DNA from: Candidatus Tokpelaia sp. JSC189
Lineage (GTDB): Bacteria > Pseudomonadota > Alphaproteobacteria > Rhizobiales > Rhizobiaceae
DNA length: 64,000 nt
Reading direction: 5' to 3'
NCBI GenBank assembly: GCA_003331045.1
Contig: QENA01000034.1
Coordinates: 1-64,000 of the forward strand
In this document: positions 1 through 10,252 of the stretch, piece by piece
How the letters are laid out: each line of letters begins with the position of its first letter
Position numbering within the stretch: the stretch's first letter is position 1
The notes under the pieces: model-generated
Seen by the model: only the letters and a program-made list of their open reading frames with translations
Told to the model about the DNA's origin: nothing
Databases searched by the model: none
Program-made: the position numbers and the translations under genes

Positions 1-46
1 TAAAATACCCTGTGGGCAATGTTTAAACCTTAACGCAATCAGCCGA

Positions 47-142
47 TTACGCGTATTTCTTCTGAATTTCCTGCGCAAATGCTATCGGCACAGACTCGTA
101 ATGATCAAACTGCATTGTATACTGGGCACGACCTTGACTCAT
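47..142 (-). pseudogene. fusA: Orphan 3' tail of fusA (EF-G C-terminus)
   Basis: Read on the minus strand, a 31-codon stretch starting [16 protein letters not shown] and ending IQKKYA plus a TAA stop matches the extreme C-terminus of translation elongation factor G. Nothing EF-G-like continues upstream: homology stops at about 142 and the preceding frame contains stops, so there is no complete gene. In this order fusA is normally followed by tuf, and a second tuf copy often sits near tRNA-Tyr/tRNA-Gly. I infer that recombination between two tuf loci dragged the end of fusA here, with tuf expected just beyond the left edge. The match is seen directly; the mechanism is inference. Confidence 0.75.
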
Positions 143-235
143 TCTGAAACATACTCAACGCTTTAAATTCACACTGATGATACGGTAATGCATGCGATCC
201 TTAACTCACATCATGTATCGAACTCTCTCAATGTC

Positions 236-309
236 TGGAGCGGGTAGCGGGAATCGAACCCGCATATTCAGCTTGGAAGGCTGCTGCTCTACCACTGAGC
301 TATACCCGC
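236..309 (-). tRNA. tRNA-Gly (anticodon UCC)
   Basis: The minus strand folds as a cloverleaf: acceptor GCGGGTA pairs with TACCCGC, the anticodon loop is CTTCCAA (anticodon TCC), and the T loop is TTCGATT. The CCA end is encoded at 236–238. It lies 24 bases downstream of tRNA-Tyr on the same strand and is probably co-transcribed with it. Confidence 0.96.
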
Positions 310-333
310 ATACACAAAATGCCAACATTGCTA

Positions 334-418
334 TGGTGGAGGGAGTTGGATTTGAACCAACGTAGGCAAAGCCAACGGATTTACAGTCCGCCCCCTTTAA
401 CCACTCGGGCATCCCTCC
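334..418 (-). tRNA. tRNA-Tyr (anticodon GUA)
   Basis: This is a class II tRNA of 85 nt including an encoded CCA (334–336). The acceptor GGAGGGA pairs with TCCCTCC, the anticodon loop is CTGTAAA (GTA), and there is a long variable arm. It is the first gene of a Tyr–Gly tRNA pair on the minus strand. Confidence 0.96.
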
Positions 419-509
419 ATGCTCGTATCCCAGCAGAGTTCTGCATGTGCAGCCATGCATTCTGTATTATGTCCAAAAAAATATGCCATTTCTAAGAATC
501 AGACTTCCA

Positions 510-539
510 ATTATGACTATAAGAAATCTGACTTGTCAA
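510..539 (-). promoter_or_regulatory. Candidate sigma-70 promoter for the tRNA-Tyr/tRNA-Gly pair
   Basis: On the minus strand a perfect TTGACA (534–539) is followed after 18 bases by CATAAT (510–515). The box lies about 90 bases upstream of the tRNA-Tyr 5' end. It is a consensus match only; no start site is known. Confidence 0.45.
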
Positions 540-632
540 TCACTTAATATTGAAAATTTTGATATTCGATTGATAAATTTGTTACCAAACGCTCTATCCA
601 TAGAAATAGATTGAGAATATAGATATAGGGTA

Positions 633-1472
633 ATGTGTAAAAAGACGCCCAGAGATTCCCATTATGCACGCCTACGGCGTCAGTATCGCGCTGTTAAGAG
701 TGCTGATATGGTCAAAAATCATGCGAGAAAGGCCATCGCACCTGCAGGCGTATCTAAAGGTCGCATCTGGCTTTACGGTTTTCATACAACTGAAGCAGCA
801 CTTAAAAATCCGCGCCGTAAAATCCATCGGCTACTCGTGACCAAAAATGCCTGCATACGCCTTGGTCTTGACGAATTACAATTACCCTGCACACCTGAAG
901 TGACTGAACCCCGAGTATTGGAGCAGCTACTTGGTTCGGAAGCTGTTCATCAGGGCATAATGCTTGAAACAGAGCCACTTTTTACTAAAAAACTTATAAA
1001 TCTTCATGATTTACCTCTGATTATCATCCTAGATCAGATAACAGACCCGCATAATGTCGGTGCCATTATGCGCTCAGCCGTGGCGTTTAATGCCGGCGCG
1101 CTGATTACAACGGCCCGACACTCTCCCCAAGAATCCGGTTTTCTAGCAAAAGCAGCCGCAGGGGCACTTGAATTGATTGACCATATCATAGTGCAAAATC
1201 TAGCAAAAGCACTTGAAACACTCCATGAGACAGGGTTTCAGACATTTGGCCTTGATTCAGCAGGAACACAACCACTCGAAGTAGCTTTTTCAGGTAGAAA
1301 AATCGCATTGGTCTTGGGTGCTGAAGGCAAAGGATTGCGGCAGAAAACCAAGCAAATGGTCTCAGCACTGGCTCGCTTGGATATGCCGGGAAAAATCAAA
1401 TCGCTTAATGTATCCAATGCGGCTGCAATTGCTCTTTATGCAGCTCATTCCTATCTCAGGTATCTCGAATAA
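633..1472 (+). CDS. rlmB: 23S rRNA (guanosine-2'-O-)-methyltransferase, RlmB/TrmH family
   Basis: A 279-residue SPOUT-class RNA 2'-O-ribose methyltransferase. The N-terminal third (about 45–115) is the SpoU substrate-binding domain. The catalytic domain carries the three family motifs: motif 1 NVGAIMR (141–147), motif 2 LGAEGKGL (228–235) and motif 3 LNVSNAAAIAL (258–268), which form the SAM-binding knot. Family knowledge predicts methylation of a guanosine in 23S rRNA using S-adenosylmethionine, in the cytosol. ATG 633 is preceded by AGGG. The first ~40 residues are basic and variable, so a later start is possible. It is transcribed away from the tRNA pair and converges on the rhomboid gene. 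Confidence 0.9.
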   Translation: MCKKTPRDSHYARLRRQYRAVKSADMVKNHARKAIAPAGVSKGRIWLYGFHTTEAALKNPRRKIHRLLVTKNACIRLGLDELQLPCTPEVTEPRVLEQLLGSEAVHQGIMLETEPLFTKKLINLHDLPLIIILDQITDPHNVGAIMRSAVAFNAGALITTARHSPQESGFLAKAAAGALELIDHIIVQNLAKALETLHETGFQTFGLDSAGTQPLEVAFSGRKIALVLGAEGKGLRQKTKQMVSALARLDMPGKIKSLNVSNAAAIALYAAHSYLRYLE

Positions 1473-1527
1473 GCATATGTAAAGCCTGTCCCGATGCTTT
1501 TTTACAGGGGAAAATACTTTAAAAGTA

Positions 1528-2232
1528 TTATGATGAAGCTGAAAATCGATCGAAAAAACTGATTGCCAGAAAACCTGCAAATAAGCCTCCGATATGTGCT
1601 TCCCAAGCAATTGTAGCTTCTTCCTCTCCCGGAAAAGCACCGATAACCACATTGAGAAGCAGCCATCCGCTGATAAAACCGACCACGGTACGCGACTGAA
1701 GAGCAGTATGAATTGAGAGAACAGGTCCGGCGAATTCAAATCTATTGCTATGATGTATACCAGAAGCATGCAGGAAACCATAACGGGCAGTAGCTCCGAT
1801 CAAACCGGAAATTGCCCCCGAAGCGCCAACAAGCGCCACATCACTGTCCGGATAAAGTAAGAAATGGGTCAGCGCTGCAATAATCGCGGTAAAAACCCAG
1901 AACAGAAGGAATAAGAAAACACCCAGACGGTTGGCTAGTGGTGAGCCAAAAACGATAAACCAGATCATATTCAATCCCAGATGAATCCAACTGCCATGCA
2001 GGAAAGAATATGTTATTGCAGTCATCCGGGTTATAAGACTATAATCCAAAGCAAATGATGCAGGAATAAAACCAAAAGTAATAATAAAAATCTCTTCTTC
2101 CTCGAAAGACATAAAGTATGCCGGCATAATATAGGCAATCAAGCATACCACGACGATTACAACAATCACCATAGGTATATTGAAAAAGCCTTTCTCCTGT
2201 ATCCTTGCTTTAGACGAACCTGATCTCGGCAT
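1528..2232 (-). CDS. Rhomboid-family intramembrane serine protease
   Basis: Integral membrane protein of about 234 residues with roughly six hydrophobic segments. The catalytic serine lies in GASGAISG (Ser ~138 from this start) and the catalytic histidine in the last membrane segment, AHIGGLFAG (His ~213). The upstream HLGLN provides the usual oxyanion-region His/Asn. Rhomboids cleave transmembrane substrates within the bilayer; this substrate is unknown. I chose the ATG at 2232 because AAAGGA lies upstream and the hydrophobic core begins soon after. The frame stays open to 2346, allowing longer versions from 2283 or 2346. It converges on rlmB. Confidence 0.85.
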   Translation of the reverse strand: MPRSGSSKARIQEKGFFNIPMVIVVIVVVCLIAYIMPAYFMSFEEEEIFIITFGFIPASFALDYSLITRMTAITYSFLHGSWIHLGLNMIWFIVFGSPLANRLGVFLFLLFWVFTAIIAALTHFLLYPDSDVALVGASGAISGLIGATARYGFLHASGIHHSNRFEFAGPVLSIHTALQSRTVVGFISGWLLLNVVIGAFPGEEEATIAWEAHIGGLFAGFLAISFFDRFSASS

Positions 2233-3241
2233 AAATCTTGATTTTCCTTTAGTTATATCTATCCAGCCATCAGCATTTAGCATGCCACAACACATTGAAT
2301 TCCAGAAATCGTAAGGCAGAAAGTAAAGTGGTCTTATACAAATCACTTAAACAAATGATAATTTCAACATTTCTGATACCGGCTCACACATAAGTTGATA
2401 CAAAATTTCCGCATTCTTTACAACAAGATGCACACATCTTTTATGTGATACGGTAGATCCCAGCGCACCAATATAGCTTTTATTACCATGAATAGCATAC
2501 CTCTCCTTTCAAAAAGATAGCATCAGGCATCGGGACATAGTTATATTTTCTTGAATACACATGATGCGCATCACTGCAAGCAGCTATTATTATAATATCA
2601 ACTAAAAGAAATATGCGGCCCAAACCATGAACTTAACTCCTATGCTGTGCTTAACAAGAAGATGAAGCACCCAGCTCCTTGGTCGCTAGGGCAGCCCCAA
2701 CCAAGCTAGCAAGCTCTCTAACCAATACAAGGTTCTATGGAGTAGATGAAATTTTTTGCAATCTTCATATCTGATACCCATTGCTCACCCATAAACTAAT
2801 TCGTGAAATATTTCAGAAACCACCGCCTATACCCGTTAGGTATTGGATGTAGGCAACATATCGGGTGATAATTTGGTCGCGTCTGTGCCCTTAATGCCCT
2901 GCGGTGCAGAATATACTGAAATCAACTTTGAGGTTTATTGCAAGTAAAAAATCTGTCCGGAAAAACAACATCTATGCGGAATGAATCAACAATATTATTT
3001 TAAAGTAATGCCTACCTTGCACGGTGTGTTACAAACAGGAATTAATATGATTTAGCAATAAGGCTTGAAATGGATCTTTGATAGATGAAGTTCGACGCCG
3101 CCCCGAATAAAAACTATTGCAGGCTGACTGCTGCATTACTGTTTTCCCCTCAAAAGCATTACAGGTGGGCTTTAGCTCTTTGCCAACAGAAAAAGCAATG
3201 ATATAGAAATCGCATATTTTTGAAGTAAGAGGAGTAACCAC
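2233..3241. other. About 1 kb without a recognisable gene
   Basis: AT-rich sequence with stops in all frames between the rhomboid gene and icd. I see no conserved protein motif or RNA fold. The ribosome-binding site of icd (AAGAGGAG) lies at the right end. It is probably fully decayed former coding DNA, but that is inference. Confidence 0.5.
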
Positions 3242-4459
3242 ATGGTAAAAATTAAGGTGGATAATCCGGTTGTTGAACTGGATGGCGATGAGATGACCCG
3301 TATTATCTGGCAATATGTTAAGGAAAAGCTCATTCATCCTTACCTTGATATCGACCTAAAATATTATGATCTTTCGATTGAAAACCGCGATGCCACAAAT
3401 AATGAGGTAACCGTAGATGCTGCAAATGCCATTAAGCAGTATGGCGTTGGCATAAAATGTGCGACGATTACACCCGATGAGGCACGCGTTGAGGAATTTC
3501 ATCTCAAGAAAATGTGGAAATCTCCCAATGGTACCATTCGTAATATTCTGGGAGGCGTGATTTTCCGCGAGCCGATCATCTGCAAGAATGTTCCGCGGCT
3601 GGTACCGGGTTGGACACAGCCGATTGTGGTAGGGCGCCATGCTTTCGGTGACCAGTACCGCGCCACAGACTTTCGGTTTTCGGGAAAAGGCAAAATCACT
3701 ATCAAGTTTACTAGTGAAAATGAAGAGGTTATTGAACACGAGGTTTACAATGCGCCGGGCTCAGGTGTTGTCATGGCTATGTATAACCTTGATGATTCAA
3801 TCCGTGATTTCGCCCGTGCTTCACTCAATTACGGTTTACAGCGCAATTTTCCAGTTTATCTTTCAACAAAGAATACCATTCTAAAAGCTTATGACGGCCG
3901 CTTCAAAGATATTTTCCAAGAAATTTATGATCAAGAGTTCAAGGCAGAATTTGAAAAGCGCAAGTTGTGGTATAATCATCGCCTGATTGATGATATGGTT
4001 GCCTCAGCACTCAAATGGTCAGGCGGTTATATCTGGGCCTGCAAGAACTATGATGGTGATGTGCAGTCTGATATCATAGCGCAGGGCTTCGGTTCCCTTG
4101 GACTAATGACTTCAGTATTGATGACACCGGATGGCAAGACAGTTGAGGCAGAAGCAGCCCATGGGACAGTGACACGCCATTACCGCCAGCACCAGAAGGG
4201 ACGGGAAACTTCTACCAATTCAATTGCATCAATTTTTGCTTGGACACGCGGACTTGCACACCGTGCCCAGCTTGATGGTAATGAAGAATTGAAGAATTTT
4301 TCAGCCACACTTGAAAAAATCTGTATTGAGACAGTTGAATCCGGCTTCATGACCAAAGACCTTGCTCTTCTGGCGGGGCCGGGGCAGATATGGCTTTCAA
4401 CAACGGATTTTCTTGATAAAATTGATGAAAATCTGAAAAATGCAATGGCTACGGCTTGA
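3242..4459 (+). CDS. icd: NADP-dependent isocitrate dehydrogenase
   Basis: TCA-cycle enzyme converting isocitrate to 2-oxoglutarate and CO2 with reduction of NADP. The 405-residue product is the eukaryote-like homodimeric type usual in Hyphomicrobiales. It starts with [14 protein letters not shown], followed by the substrate-binding SPNGTIRN (about 95–102) and [20 protein letters not shown]. Further on are the metal-binding region YDGDVQSD (about 270–280) and the coenzyme loop [13 protein letters not shown] (about 305–320). Length and both ends match the family. ATG 3242 follows a clear AAGAGGAG. It stands alone between two non-coding gaps. Confidence 0.97.
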   Translation: MVKIKVDNPVVELDGDEMTRIIWQYVKEKLIHPYLDIDLKYYDLSIENRDATNNEVTVDAANAIKQYGVGIKCATITPDEARVEEFHLKKMWKSPNGTIRNILGGVIFREPIICKNVPRLVPGWTQPIVVGRHAFGDQYRATDFRFSGKGKITIKFTSENEEVIEHEVYNAPGSGVVMAMYNLDDSIRDFARASLNYGLQRNFPVYLSTKNTILKAYDGRFKDIFQEIYDQEFKAEFEKRKLWYNHRLIDDMVASALKWSGGYIWACKNYDGDVQSDIIAQGFGSLGLMTSVLMTPDGKTVEAEAAHGTVTRHYRQHQKGRETSTNSIASIFAWTRGLAHRAQLDGNEELKNFSATLEKICIETVESGFMTKDLALLAGPGQIWLSTTDFLDKIDENLKNAMATA

Positions 4460-5250
4460 ATTATACTGTACAGAGTACAGAATTGATACATGGTACGTAG
4501 GAGCAAAATATTATTCCTAGGCTGAAATTCCTGCTTGGCGTATATCATCGCTACCCTGATTTTACTGTATACACATTTGTTTGCCGCAGTACTGTGCACA
4601 GTGTATTGCGTTTGAATATTTGCTCTAGCCACACGAAATGTGCTTGACTTCGAAATTAGCGAATCCTTTGTTAAAATTATGACAATTGGTGGGTATCAAT
4701 CCAGATAGTCCATTATCTGCCCACCATTTTTCTGTATATCGCCTTTATTATTCTACCACAGCAGACTCAACAGAAAAGCCAAATTCCCTGCCCCTGCTAA
4801 AAGCTTCTCATTCTGATAGGTGTCAGTGCTTTCTATTTCAACTGGGTAGCGATAGCATCAAAATGCGGTAAAATTAGCTGATCTGATTATTAGCATTGGA
4901 TTAGAAATTATCTGGCTATATCTTGCAATATACCTAGCAACTAAGATTGGGGAACTGGGAAATACTTCCCTGATATTTGTCCAGCCTTTGGCATTGCGCT
5001 AAGCGCTGCGCTTGTAAGTACAGTTTCCAATCTAGCAGACCTTGGCCAAGCCAAACGAGCATATAAGAAGCAATAACAAACAGCAATAGAGTTTTTACCT
5101 TTATGATCTTAATTCTCATTGCCCAAGATTATACAAGAGAAAAAGATGAAAAGGAAACAAGTATTTTTCCTAATCTTATAAAGACATAGCATCAAAGAAC
5201 CTATAAGCCGAGGAATAAGAATAACACCAGCAATAAAATAGTGATAATAT
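4460..5250. other. About 790 bases without a supported gene; two palindromes
   Basis: Just after icd, CTGTAC (4466–4471) and GTACAG (4475–4480) form a 6-bp hairpin, and ACTGTGCACAGT (4591–4602) is a perfect 12-bp palindrome. Neither is followed by a T-run, so neither is a convincing intrinsic terminator. A 61-codon minus-strand frame (4934–5119) has one hydrophobic segment but no recognised homology, and I do not call it a gene. Confidence 0.45.
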
Positions 5251-5969
5251 TCATAACCGACCAGAAAAGCCGAACAGCCCTTCGGATATCAGAACTCCCG
5301 GGCTCTTTGCCTTGCGCATTCTGACAGGAATATAATTAGCTATGTCATCGAGCCGAGCTGCTGCAAAAACGAATGCGGCGTAGCGCTTATTTTTATGCCC
5401 TATTATGGAATCAGCAGTATTGAACATTTTATAGGAAAGCAGGCCTGGAATCCCCAATATCGTATACCAAAAAGCGGGAGCAATAACGCCATCAGAGCTG
5501 TTTTCAGCAAGACTTTCAATGGCAGCGCGACAGATACCACCCGCATCAAGTGACTGCGGATCAGGTCCTACAATCATCGAAACAGCGGAACGCCCCCCTG
5601 CTCAATTCCAGCTTCTTCAAGCGCCCTACAAACAGTTATGACATGATCTGAAAGGTTTTTCTGGGCAAAAAACAAAGAAACAATTACCGCTTCTACAAAC
5701 AGGCCTGCCATACGCCAATATAGGCAGATTTCTGCAAGCAGCCAGCCGACACCTGCAGCACCGACCAGCAAGACCATAATAGCGATCCACCCATACAGAT
5801 AGCGTTTTTGCAAATTAAAATCAATGCGATTGCCAATAGCTTCAAACCAGTTTACAATCCAGCTGAAAAATACAACCGGATGAAGAAGATGAGGCCAGAG
5901 CCAGTACGGATCGCCAATCAAACGATCAATCAGAAACGCTAGTAGTAAAATAGAAAACAGTTTTTCCAA
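5251..5969 (-). pseudogene. cobD: Decayed cobD (adenosylcobinamide-phosphate synthase, CbiB/CobD)
   Basis: The intact family (~320 residues, integral membrane) attaches aminopropanol phosphate to cobyric acid late in B12 synthesis. Here the first 130 codons (5969 down to 5577) carry the N-terminal motif DRLIGDPYWLWPHLLHPV and several hydrophobic segments. A frameshift at about 5575 moves the reading to a second frame with GPDPQSLDAGGICRAAIES and ENSSDGVIAPAFWY. Homology stops near ANYIPVR, so the C-terminal third is missing. It is the distal member of the minus-strand cob group with cobB and cobA. I see no way to make a full-length product. Confidence 0.88.
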
Positions 5970-6432
5970 CGAATTTATCCTTTTCCTTCACAAAAAGGCA
6001 AAATCAAAAATTCCTCGTTATTCTTGCCTCTATAACCCAAGACAGAACAAAAATCAGAACCCTCTATAATACTAGAGCTGCTTCGAGCCATCCTGTTGAT
6101 ATCTAACCAAAAGCTACTGTAATGACCAAGCTACCGTCATAAGCCCCGATTGCATCAATGATTCAGAAATATTTTCCACCAGCGGCAAACAGTTTCGGTA
6201 TAAGTCAAAGTAGAATATAAGAAAATTAGTATATTCGATAACACAATAACAAAAACTGACCCCCTCAACTCAAGCTTGGGAACAACAGGGGCGTCAATCA
6301 GATTGGCTGCAATCATAAGCACAGCCAATCATGGTGAGAAACCATTATCATATGAAACCAGAAAATCATAAATACAGAACCACTTGAAATATATTCAAGC
6401 AAGTTAAAGAGCTAAAATAGACCCGCTCTATT
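5970..6432. other. AT-rich gap inside the decayed cob cluster
   Basis: About 460 bases between the cobD and cobB remnants, with stops in every frame and no motif I can assign. Given its neighbours it may once have held another cobalamin gene, but nothing in the sequence shows which. Confidence 0.45.
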
Positions 6433-7016
6433 TTATTCAGAACGACTTTCATCTTCAATGTCAATTACATGAACAAATGACCCGGCAACACTGCCTTTCT
6501 GCAAGCCAATAGTACGGAAAGTATTTTCAAGCGTATCACGCGCCTTGAACAAGGGAGTAGTGTTTTCCTGCCACAGGGTTGTGGCATAAACTCATATCCC
6601 CTAAAATTTTTCTGCCTCAAGAATTCAGCGGCCTGTTCAAAGCCTACAATAGCCGAGATGAAGCTTCGGCTTTCTGAAATCCGTTAGCAGCGCCACAATT
6701 GCGCCAGCCTGCAAGAATATGTGCCATCAGTTGCCCCGTCAAAAAGCCCCATCATAGCTTCAACAACCAGCATCACGCCATCTTGGATGATATCTGCAAC
6801 AAGGTCCTCGATAAAACTGGGACGCATAGCCCAAGCATCCAAGTTGATGCTTTCTACGCCACAAGCAGCCTGATGAAAAGCGGGATCGATATAATCTGGC
6901 CCAACCTTAGCCGGAGCAAGGTCAATACCCCGATTTTTTAGTACACGCAAAAGGCTGAGCATCACAAGCGTCTTGCCTGCACCTGAAGAGGAAGATGCTA
7001 ACATAAAGCCTTTCAT
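6433..7016 (-). pseudogene. cobB: Decayed cobB (cobyrinic acid a,c-diamide synthase)
   Basis: The family (~430 residues) amidates cobyrinic acid using glutamine and ATP. The N-terminal 100 residues remain, with the P-loop SSSSGAGKT, then VGPDYIDPAFH and GLFDGATDGT. Reading then breaks down: about 700 bases of the middle are missing, including the glutamine amidotransferase active site. A C-terminal piece in another frame (about 6433–6560) still reads TPLFKARDTLENT and GSVAGSFVHVIDIEDE before TAA. The start overlaps the cobA stop by 4 bases, the trace of an old translationally coupled operon. Internal deletion plus frameshifts make this a clear pseudogene. Confidence 0.9.
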
Positions 7017-7927
7017 GATAGTTTGCCTGCTATCTCGGGCTTGCAGGGCAGGGCATTTTCAATTTCGGCAGAAACAGAGGTATGCCCTGCTTCTTTATCA
7101 TCTTGTATTTCGGAGCGTAAAATTGTTTTCCACTCTTGGCGGAAATGTCCGAGAGCACGCATCATATTAACCACTTTTCCGATCACAATAACCGCCGGAG
7201 CTTTAACTCCCTTTTCCCGAGCAGCCGCCGCGGCATGACTCAGTTCTGCGGTTATCACCCGCTGTTTTCTGGTTGTGGCATTGGAAATAAAAGCCACGGG
7301 ATCGTCAGGATCACGCCCTGCGGCAAGCAACGCCTCAGCAATTTCGCGAAAATGTTTCATTGCCATGTAAAAAACAAGAACGCCAGAACCATGTGCAAGC
7401 GCTTGCCAGTCAAGATTTCGCGGCAATTTTCCATGGATATCATGTCCGGTAATAAAGGTCACACTCTGGTTTATCAAGCGACTGGTTACAGGAATACCAG
7501 CATAGGTAGGACCAGCTATCCCCGCCGTCACACCAGGAATAACACGGAAAGGAATATGCGCCTGTGCGAGTGCCAGCACCTCATCACCACCCCGACCAAA
7601 AATAAATGGATCGCCGCCCTTAAGGCGCAATACCCGCAATTTGTCATGGGCAGATGCAATCATACATTTGGTAATCTCATGCTGCTTGGGGGAAGGAAAG
7701 CCACCGCGTTTGCCTGCAAATTCAAGGACAGCACCAGCTTTGGCACAGTCAAGGCAGGATTGGTCAAGCAGAGCATCATAAAAGATGATATCTGCCTGTT
7801 CTATGGCATTGACGGCATGAAGAGTCAGTAAACCGGGATCTCCTGGCCCGGCACCTGCAAGCCATACCTCCCCCTCTGGAAAGACCGGGAAAGGTAATCC
7901 ATATCGCGAATGTATTTTATCAATCAT
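7013..7927 (-). CDS. cobA: Uroporphyrinogen-III C-methyltransferase (SUMT)
   Basis: The 304-residue enzyme adds methyl groups from SAM at C2 and C7 of uroporphyrinogen III to give precorrin-2, the branch point to both cobalamin and siroheme. Visible SUMT motifs are VWLAGAGPGDPGLLTL (about 21–36), RLKGGDPFIFGRGGDE (about 100–115), VIPGVTAGIAGPTYAGIP (about 129–146) and the later DPVAFISNAT. The C-terminal ~50 residues beyond the catalytic domain are unconserved. It is the only intact gene in a cluster where all neighbours are broken. That fits selection for siroheme (sulfite/nitrite reductase) rather than B12, which is inference. It could also simply be the last to decay. Confidence 0.93.
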   Translation of the reverse strand: MIDKIHSRYGLPFPVFPEGEVWLAGAGPGDPGLLTLHAVNAIEQADIIFYDALLDQSCLDCAKAGAVLEFAGKRGGFPSPKQHEITKCMIASAHDKLRVLRLKGGDPFIFGRGGDEVLALAQAHIPFRVIPGVTAGIAGPTYAGIPVTSRLINQSVTFITGHDIHGKLPRNLDWQALAHGSGVLVFYMAMKHFREIAEALLAAGRDPDDPVAFISNATTRKQRVITAELSHAAAAAREKGVKAPAVIVIGKVVNMMRALGHFRQEWKTILRSEIQDDKEAGHTSVSAEIENALPCKPEIAGKLS

Positions 7928-8078
7928 ATTCCGGAACCGCTTCTTCTGAAAAAATTCATTTAATCGCTATCAATTTATACAGATAATCTTTTTCTGTGCG
8001 TTATTATTTGGCCTGACCTGTAAATTCACCACAAAAGCACGAAATATAATACAAAATATAGCGTGTATAAAATCAGAA

Positions 8079-9014
8079 ATGGATAATACAACAGACAAAA
8101 CAAAACCATTACCACAAAAACAGCTGCGCACCGGCTGGACAACCGGGGCATGCGCAATGGCAGCTACCAAAGCAGCTCTGACTGCCCTGATTACCGGTAA
8201 TTTTCCCGACCCTGTTGGAATCATTCTACCCAAGGGAGAAATGCCTTGGTTTCAGCTGAAAATTACTAGCCTTGGTGAAGATTATGCCACAGCCGGTATT
8301 ATCAAGGATGCGGGTGATGACCCAGATGTCACCCACGGTGCTATAATCATCGCAACTGTTTATCCTACACCACCCGGCACAGGTATTATTTTCCAAGCAG
8401 GAAAAGGTGTCGGCACTGTTACCCGTGCCGAATTGCTGATCCCGCCCGGAGAACCAGCAATCAACCCCATACCACGCAAGATGATGTGCGATGTCGTTGA
8501 AGAAATCTGCAGAAAATATAGCCTTCCTCCTGATGTAATGATCACTATTAGTGTGCCTGATGAGGAAAAAATTGCGCAGAAAACATGGAACCCGCAACTT
8601 GGCATTATTGGAGGGATTTCCATCCTCGGTACAACGGGTGTTATCCACCCGTTCTCATGCTCGGCATGGATTCACTCTATCCATCGTGGCATTGATGTGG
8701 CGCGGGCAGCCCAACAATCCTATGAGCGATTTTGTGGGTGCCGTGCTTAAATATTTGCGCAATCACCCCGTCGACAAACTAACACTTGCCGGCAGATTTG
8801 CTAAATTCACTAAGTTGGCCCAAGGAGCGCTTGACCTGCATTCCTCCCGTAGCCAAGTAAATAGGAAATTTTATGGCAGCTTGCACAAGGTATGGGGTTA
8901 AAGCAAAATTTCAAAAAGCAAATCCTTTATGCCAATACAGCTAAGGAAATAGCAGCGGTTACAGTGGAAGTTATTGTGACAGATCGGAAAGGAAGTATTC
9001 TTGCACAGATCTAG
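8079..9014 (+). pseudogene. cbiD: Decayed cbiD (cobalt-precorrin-5B C1-methyltransferase)
   Basis: The first ~215 codons read well as CbiD: LRTGWTTGACAMAATKAAL, GDDPDVTHGA, GKGVGTVTRAEL, NPIPRKM and SCSAWIHSIHRGIDVARA. Then about 30 codons that should include the conserved GSTGATSE region are missing and the frame shifts. The remainder appears in other frames as DFVGAVLKYLRNHPVDKL and FAKFTKLAQGALDLHS (8726–8860), then NTAKEIAAVTVEVIVTD and a TAG at 9012–9014. The normal length is ~370 residues; the longest open piece is 223. It is divergent from cobA and overlaps the start of the cobK remnant. Confidence 0.9.
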
Positions 9015-9756
9015 TGATAAAATTCTGCTTCTTGGCGGAACAACTGAAGGTTATGCATTAGCTGAACAACTAGCTTGCAAATCGACCAATATTATAACTT
9101 CCTTGCCGGGCGAACAAAAAACCCGCGCCTACCCGCTGGGCCGGTGCGTATCGGCGGCTTTGGGGGCACGGAAGGACTGGCAATCTATCTCAGGCAAGAA
9201 GATATTCGGCTGGTTATTGATGCCACCCACCCCTTTGCCAGCCGGATCACGACAAACGCCATTACTGCATGTGATAGGATCAGCATACCATTTTTACAGC
9301 TAGAGCGACCCTCATGGCAACAACAAACCAGCGATAACTGGATTGAAGCTGCGACGCTTGAAGAAGCCGCAGAAACTATCCCTAAAGGTGCACGAGTTTT
9401 TCTGGCTATCGGGCGACAGTATCTGGCAGCCTTTTCCCATCGCTATGATATCAGTTTCCTAGCCCGCATGATCGAACTACCCAAAACAATGCCGCCTTTC
9501 TAGCGATTACAAATCATCCTTGGTAAACCGCGAAATAAAAAAGACGAAAGCCGCTTTCTGATAGAAAACGAAATTGGCTGTATCAGCTGCCGCAATTCAG
9601 GTGGTCAAGCATCTTATGGCAAAATCACCGCAGCCCGCCAGCTTGGTCTAACCATTATCATGATCAACCGCAGACTACCTATCACTACAGCCATTGGCTA
9701 CTAGCACAGAAGAAGTCATAAATTATCTTTGCAATCGTGGCCTTATAAAAAAATAA
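9001..9756 (+). pseudogene. cobK: Decayed cobK (precorrin-6A reductase)
   Basis: CobK reduces precorrin-6A in aerobic cobalamin synthesis (~250 residues). The N-terminus ILLLGGTTEGYALAEQLA is in one frame. After a frameshift near 9110 the next frame gives PVRIGGFGGTEGLAIYL and LVIDATHPFASRITTNA. Further shifts after 9500 leave ENEIGCISCRNSGGQ, KITAARQLGLTIIMINR and finally STEEVINYLCNRG before TAA at 9754. All parts of the family are present in order, but in at least three frames. Its end overlaps the convergent cobM remnant by about 34 bases. Confidence 0.88.
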
Positions 9757-10252
9757 TGAAGATTACTTTGATAATGTTTTTCGGCGTAAAGCGCAGAATC
9801 AGAGAAAGAACGTGGCATCATGGCCTGACCGATAAAGATGATGGCTGTACGATTTATACCTGTCTGCGCCATATCTTTGTCAATCGAGCCAAGAATCCTG
9901 CGCAAAATATACTCGTCCGGCCAACCGACACACGCTGCCTACCCACAACCGGGTAATCCTTGTCATAAAGCGGGATCAGCTGCGATTGTATGTAGGTAAT
10001 ATTTCCAGACGATAGATGCAGCACCATAGTTGCACGAGATGCGCCAAGATTTAGCAGACTTTCCCCTTCAGGCATAGGAGAAGAACGAACCGATGTGCGA
10101 CTGAGAATAAGCGATTGGTTCTGCTCCGGCAGTGTAAGCTCCTGTCTGAGCGCAGCTGCTGCTGCAAAAGCAGGCACCCCTGGTATGATATCATAAGGAA
10201 TATGCAGCTGATCAAGTCGCCATATCTGCCCGGCAATAGCACCATAAAGCCC
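9723..10252 (-). pseudogene. cobM: Decayed, 5'-truncated cobM (precorrin-4 C11-methyltransferase)
   Basis: Only the C-terminal two thirds of this SAM-dependent methyltransferase remains. It starts near SGLYGAI and runs through LDQLHIPYDIIPGVPAFAA, LTLPEQNQSLILSRTS, SPMPEGESL and LIPLYDKDYPVV. A frameshift at about 9910–9950 moves the final section (RILGSIDKDMAQTGI, NRTAIIFIGQAM) to another frame ending at 9723. The N-terminal third is gone and is replaced directly by the N-terminal part of cobP, so one deletion removed the cobP 3' part and the cobM 5' part. Confidence 0.87.

Noticed and set aside
4934..5119. Small membrane protein on the minus strand (61 codons)
   Set aside because: One hydrophobic stretch, no ribosome-binding site, no homology I recognise, and it lies in decayed DNA.
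7136..7831. A 231-codon open frame on the plus strand
   Set aside because: It is antisense to the intact cobA gene, has no protein-family motif and no ribosome-binding site; it reflects the codon bias of cobA.
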